DNA of 6,602 bases from Actinomycetota bacterium (GTDB taxonomy: Bacteria > Actinomycetota > Actinomycetes > Streptosporangiales > Streptosporangiaceae), in contig PLIQ01000434.1 in the NCBI GenBank assembly GCA_003140115.1, positions 804 to 7,405 of the forward strand. The letters run 5' to 3'. The position numbers were made by a program, and so were the translations under genes. This document shows positions 5,233 through 6,602 of the stretch, piece after piece (within the stretch, counting starts at the first letter, position 1; each line of letters begins with the position of its first letter). A model generated the notes under the pieces. That model was not told where the DNA came from, did not search any database, and was given only the letters and a program-made list of their open reading frames with translations.

Positions 5233-5844
5233 TCACTGCGTTACGGTCAGGCCGGCCAGCATGTACTCGACGATGGCGGACATCAGGTCGTGCGGGGAGA
5301 TCGCCCCGGCGGGGGTGTACCAGCGGAGCACTGAATTGGCCGTGCCCATGGCCAGCCGGGTGGCCAGGTCGGCATCACCGGGCCGGAGCTCACCGAGCCG
5401 CTGGCCTTCCACGATCACCTCGGTGATCAGCTCGTGGTAGAGCCGCTCGCCGCGCTTCAGGCGCAGATCGCGCTTGCTGGACAGCTGGTTGCGCTCGGCG
5501 AAGTAGATGCGGAAGGCGTCTACGTTCTCCAGCAGCGTGCCTACGTGCCGTTCGAACAGCAGGGTCAGACGGCGGACGGGCGGCTCGTCGGCGACGGCGA
5601 TGGGCCGGGCTTGCTCGAGCAGCGCGTCACCAAGATGGCCGATGATGCGCCAGAGCAGGTCTTCCTTGGATTCGAAGTAATAGTAGAACAGCGGCCGCGT
5701 GATGCCGAGCTCGTCGGCGATCTCCTGCAGACTGGTCTCCCGGAAACCGCCCCGGCTGAAGAGCTGGATCGCGTTGCGGAGCAGTTCTTCCTCACGCGAT
5801 ACCTTGACGGCCTTGGGCAAGGCTCCTCGATTCGTCGGGGGCAC
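5233..5844 (-). CDS. TetR/AcrR-family transcriptional regulator
   Basis: This 203-residue protein is of typical TetR length. The DNA-binding domain is at about residues 16-64: EELLRNAIQLFSRGGFRETS, then the helix-turn-helix SLQEIADELGITRPLFYYYF at 38-57, then ESKEDLLW. The YYYFxSKEDLL run is the classic TetR signature. The C-terminal region (about 75-203) is helical and resembles regulators of fatty acid or acyl-CoA metabolism genes (KstR2-like), by general feel only. The GTG at 5844 has no Shine-Dalgarno, but TAAAGT ends five bases upstream on the minus strand, suggesting leaderless transcription. A TTG at 5820 has GAGGAG two bases before it, which is too close. It lies downstream of the small VOC gene on the same strand and converges with the two-domain VOC gene. 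Confidence 0.87.
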   Translation of the reverse strand: MPPTNRGALPKAVKVSREEELLRNAIQLFSRGGFRETSLQEIADELGITRPLFYYYFESKEDLLWRIIGHLGDALLEQARPIAVADEPPVRRLTLLFERHVGTLLENVDAFRIYFAERNQLSSKRDLRLKRGERLYHELITEVIVEGQRLGELRPGDADLATRLAMGTANSVLRWYTPAGAISPHDLMSAIVEYMLAGLTVTQ

Positions 5845-5860
5845 GAGAAACTTTACTCGT
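5843..5860. promoter_or_regulatory. Inverted repeat over the TetR -10 region, possible auto-operator
   Basis: An inverted repeat, ACGAG-N8-CTCGT, spans the TetR start and the minus-strand TAAAGT candidate -10. This is the normal place for TetR autorepression. The sequence CACGAGA here recurs at 4324-4330 inside the VOC promoter repeat. Seven bases in common can occur by chance. Confidence 0.4.
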
Positions 5861-5922
5861 CAGTGCAGATCCGGCTCCTCACCGGGAATGCCGCCGCCTG
5901 CGTTGCTTCGCACATACCGCTG

Positions 5923-6345
5923 TCAGCTGGCTTTTGACTGGCTGAGTTCTACGAGGTGGCCGTCAGGGTCTCGCAGGAAGCAGCGGATCTCAGCGCCCCA
6001 GTCATGCGGCGGGGTGAGGAACGCTGCGCCTCGGGACCGTAGCGCCTCGTAGGCTGCCTGGCAGTCAGCCACGCGCAGCGTCATCGCATGACTGACCAGG
6101 TCGGCGTCGGCGGGCGGCTGGAAGACCACGGTGGGCTTGTCGGCGGTCGGAGCGCCCGCGCTGACCAGCAACAGCCAGGTGCCAGCGAATCGCAGCACCA
6201 CGCTGGTTCCGCCGTACTCGCGGTACAGTTCGGCGCCTAGGACCTCGACCCAGAAATCGCGCGACCGCGCCGGGTCGGTGACCACCAGGATGTGCGTGAC
6301 CGCCACATCAGGCCCGAGCGGGCCCAGCGGCTGCTGGTTCGCCAT
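5923..6345 (-). CDS. Small single-domain VOC (glyoxalase/bleomycin-resistance-like) protein
   Basis: This 140-residue protein is one VOC domain of standard length. It opens with VTHILVVTDPARSRDFWVEV and the VLGAELY segment, continues with strands around VVLRFAGTWLLLVS, and repeats the beta-alpha-beta half with SHAMTLRVADCQAAYEALRS and a final DPDGHLVELSQ. The metal triad is visible as H18, H86 and E133, so an enzymatic metal site is probable. Members include glyoxalases, ring-cleavage enzymes and antibiotic-binding proteins, and the sequence does not decide among them. ATG 6345 is chosen because GGAGG (6349-6353) lies directly upstream; the open frame extends further but without family similarity. 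It is read toward the TetR gene with 77 bases between them, so co-transcription is possible. Confidence 0.87.
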   Translation of the reverse strand: MANQQPLGPLGPDVAVTHILVVTDPARSRDFWVEVLGAELYREYGGTSVVLRFAGTWLLLVSAGAPTADKPTVVFQPPADADLVSHAMTLRVADCQAAYEALRSRGAAFLTPPHDWGAEIRCFLRDPDGHLVELSQSKAS

Positions 6346-6498
6346 GTTCCTCCCGTTCGCGGCAAGACATCTCCGTATCGCCGCGTTGTCACCAGGGCGC
6401 GAGCGCCAGGCGGATAGATTACCCAATGCCGATGAGCGCGAGTGCTGGATAGCAGCAGGATTTGATGTAGTACCACTTTGGTACCACGGGTCAAGGCC
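6346..6498. other. Divergent intergenic region between the small VOC gene and the RHH gene
   Basis: These 153 bases should hold both promoters. On the plus strand TAGATT (6415-6420) resembles a -10, but the nearest TTGTCA (6386-6391) is 23 bases away, too far. No clear minus-strand pair was found. The plus-strand end contains the GTACCA/TGGTAC repeat listed separately. Confidence 0.4.
6470..6484. promoter_or_regulatory. GTACCA-CTT-TGGTAC operator-like repeat before the RHH gene
   Basis: A perfect 15-base inverted repeat (6-base arms, CTT centre) ends 14 bases before the ATG at 6499, and GGTACCAC continues as a partial third half-site to 6486. Ribbon-helix-helix antitoxins commonly bind such short repeats to repress their own operon, so this is the likely autoregulatory site of the gene that follows. 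Confidence 0.5.
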
Positions 6499-6602
6499 AT
6501 GAATCTGCGGCTTGACGACGACGACAGCGCACTGCTGAAGGCTCTGGCCGAGGCGGAGCACGTGTCCCTGCATGAGGCCGCCCTGCGGGCGATCCGGCGC
6601 AG
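6499..6602 (+). CDS. Ribbon-helix-helix antitoxin-like protein (partial, runs off the window)
   Basis: The frame from ATG 6499 is open to the window end (34 codons). It reads as a beta strand (MNLRLD), a helix (DSALLKALAEAEHV) and a second helix (SLHEAALRAIRR), the ribbon-helix-helix plan. The strand-helix spacing and the MNLRLD start resemble CopG-type antitoxins that precede VapC or Doc/Fic toxins in actinomycetes. No toxin can be confirmed because the sequence ends. A weak AAGG is the only Shine-Dalgarno. The operator-like repeat upstream supports an autoregulated toxin-antitoxin start. Confidence 0.7.
   Translation, partial: MNLRLDDDDSALLKALAEAEHVSLHEAALRAIRR

Noticed and set aside
5434..5937. 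Plus-strand 167-codon frame opposite the TetR gene
   Set aside because: It is antisense to the TetR helix-turn-helix region and has no domain of its own.

Overview
The window is GC-rich and reads as actinomycete chromosome. Codons mostly end in G or C, genes overlap at ATGA or TGATG junctions, GTG starts occur, and the gene set (DUF1707, ArsR, two TetR, SRPBCC and VOC proteins) is typical of large soil Actinomycetota genomes. Genus cannot be assigned by eye. No rRNA, tRNA, CRISPR array, transposase or attachment site was recognised.

Layout, left to right. Positions 1-39 are the tail of an unidentified gene, followed 1 base later by an SRPBCC-fold protein (41-499). After about 320 non-coding bases, a three-gene operon starts at an apparently leaderless promoter: ArsR-type regulator (820-1428), DUF1707 membrane protein (1425-1766) and orphan HicB-like protein (1766-2101), closed by a candidate terminator (2113-2161). 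A second unit has its own TATAAT promoter and an ATCGAT operator-like repeat. It holds a cupin gene broken by an in-frame TAA (2303-2731) and a TetR regulator (2750-3433). The TetR gene ends in a run of back-to-back palindromes and overlaps, tail to tail, a minus-strand GNAT acetyltransferase (3415-4203). A divergent control region with two inverted repeats separates the GNAT gene from a plus-strand two-domain VOC protein (4356-5177). That gene converges on a minus-strand TetR regulator (5233-5844), which lies downstream of a small VOC protein on the same strand (5923-6345). At the right edge a ribbon-helix-helix antitoxin-like gene begins (6499 onward) behind a GTACCA/TGGTAC operator-like repeat.

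The genes look like small regulator-plus-effector units: transcription factors paired with cupin, VOC and SRPBCC folds that bind small molecules. No complete new multi-gene system is evident. The points most worth a second look are the cupin, whose stop codon fills exactly one position of cupin motif 1 and is followed by a GTG with a good Shine-Dalgarno; the palindrome array at the TetR 3' end; and the 18-base repeat that carries the cupin stop and the TetR start. Substrates, ligands and operator assignments are inference.
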